5,299 bases of DNA from Rhodococcus sp. (in: high G+C Gram-positive bacteria) (GTDB taxonomy: Bacteria; Actinomycetota; Actinomycetes; Mycobacteriales; Mycobacteriaceae), in assembly GCA_012515885.1 (NCBI GenBank), contig JAAYXN010000039.1, positions 1-5,299 of the forward strand, written 5' to 3'. The notes below the pieces were generated by a model. That model saw only the letters and a list, made by a program, of their open reading frames with translations, did not search any database and had not been told where the DNA came from. Positions 5,039 through 5,299 of this stretch are shown piece by piece (the first letter of the stretch is position 1; each line of letters starts with the position of its first letter). The position numbers were made by a program, and so were the translations under genes.

Positions 5039-5067
5039 TTGACACTATTTCATCTAGGGTCTACGAT
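5039..5067 (+). promoter_or_regulatory. Near-consensus promoter for the gene at 5092
   Basis: TTGACA at 5039-5044 and TACGAT at 5062-5067 are separated by exactly 17 bp. Both match strong actinobacterial sigma-70-type boxes. The region just upstream is A/T-rich. Transcription should begin near 5074, leaving a leader of about 18 nt with a Shine-Dalgarno. Confidence 0.72.
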
Positions 5068-5074
5068 CCTAGAT
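5052..5074. promoter_or_regulatory. Inverted repeat straddling the -10 box, candidate operator
   Basis: ATCTAGG (5052-5058) and CCTAGAT (5068-5074) are perfect 7-bp inverted arms with a 9-bp spacer. The -10 box TACGAT sits in the spacer, so a dimeric repressor bound here would block RNA polymerase. The bound protein is unknown. Confidence 0.55.
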
Positions 5075-5080
5075 AGACAG

Positions 5081-5087
5081 AAGGAGG
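5081..5087 (+). promoter_or_regulatory. Strong Shine-Dalgarno (AAGGAGG)
   Basis: AAGGAGG precedes ATG 5092 by 4 nt (the G-run continues to 5089), a slightly short but workable spacing. It fixes the start of the last gene and, with the strong promoter, implies high expression when not repressed. Confidence 0.75.
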
Positions 5088-5091
5088 GGCC

Positions 5092-5299
5092 ATGTCCGAC
5101 GCCACCTACGCCACCCTGCTCACCATCGACGGCCGACCCCGCGCGCGCCTGCGCGTCCAGCAGGTAGCCAAGTCCGTCGTCCGGGCCGCCGTCTACCGTG
5201 GCTCCGACGCGAGCCCCACCTGGAGCGATGTCGAGGACTTCCACCCCAAGGACGTGGCCCTCGACGGCGGCCGAGGATGGGGCTGGGAAGCGCCAGCGG
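5092..5299 (+). CDS. Hypothetical protein, 5' part (runs off window)
   Basis: From ATG 5092 the frame is open for 69 codons to the window end. It begins MSDATYATLLTIDGRPRARL. The pattern suggests a small beta-rich domain: strand T-L-L-T-I-D-G-R-P-R-A-R-L, then a helix-like V-A-K-S-V-V-R-A-A-V-Y, then a Trp- and Gly-rich stretch (T-W-S-D-V-E-D-F, G-R-G-W-G-W-E). I do not recognise the family. Third positions are almost all G or C, much more so than in the 118-aa gene next to it. The strong promoter, operator-like repeat and Shine-Dalgarno directly upstream support a real gene. Function is unknown, and the length cannot be judged. Confidence 0.72.
   Translation, partial: MSDATYATLLTIDGRPRARLRVQQVAKSVVRAAVYRGSDASPTWSDVEDFHPKDVALDGGRGWGWEAPA

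Noticed and set aside
4788..5045. Minus-strand 85-aa frame overlapping the 118-aa gene
   Set aside because: It starts with GTG without a Shine-Dalgarno, its second half is an Arg-rich frame-shifted shadow of the 118-aa protein, and I recognise no family. Its Trp-rich first third could be a remnant but cannot be supported.
5050..5244. Minus-strand 64-aa frame opposite the last gene
   Set aside because: It is Gly/Asp-rich antisense to a frame with promoter, Shine-Dalgarno and biased third positions.

Overview
The window looks like chromosomal or plasmid DNA from a high-G+C Gram-positive bacterium (Actinomycetota). Most reading frames strongly prefer G or C in the third position, the regulator families (PaaX, PadR) are common there, and several start codons sit almost at the predicted transcription start, as in leaderless actinobacterial mRNAs. 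I cannot name a genus from the sequence.

Layout. (1) Bases 2-544, plus strand: the 3' part of a PaaX-family transcriptional regulator whose N-terminus lies outside the window. (2) Bases about 559-3619: a compact transposon, read on the minus strand as resolvase, then DDE transposase, then AAA+ ATPase. The genes are separated by 1 nt or overlap. This gene set matches the Tn552 / Tn5053 (TniA-TniB) group of transposons, with no cargo and no TniQ/TnsD-like target selector. I propose ends at 559 and 3619: they carry TG...CA termini, a 16-bp inverted repeat (14 of 16 identical) at the same distance from each end, and a flanking 5-bp direct repeat GGTCG. (3) Bases 3689-4475, plus strand: a two-gene operon of a PadR-family repressor and a two-pass membrane protein with an N-terminal HAAS/DUF1700-like region, a frequent PadR partner. 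(4) Bases 4544-4900, minus strand: a 118-aa acidic protein I do not recognise, convergent with the PadR operon. (5) From 5092, plus strand: the start of an unrecognised gene running off the window. It has a near-consensus promoter whose -10 box lies between the arms of a perfect 7-bp inverted repeat.

How the genes work together. The transposase and ATPase would carry out replicative transposition and target choice, and the resolvase would separate the cointegrate. The insertion lies 15 bp after the PaaX-family stop and ends upstream of the padR promoter, so it appears to have broken neither neighbour. The PadR/membrane pair probably forms a self-regulated unit. The most interesting signals are the transposon end structure, the GAGAC-rich region upstream of the resolvase, and the operator-like promoter at 5039-5074. 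I saw no CRISPR array, rRNA or tRNA gene.
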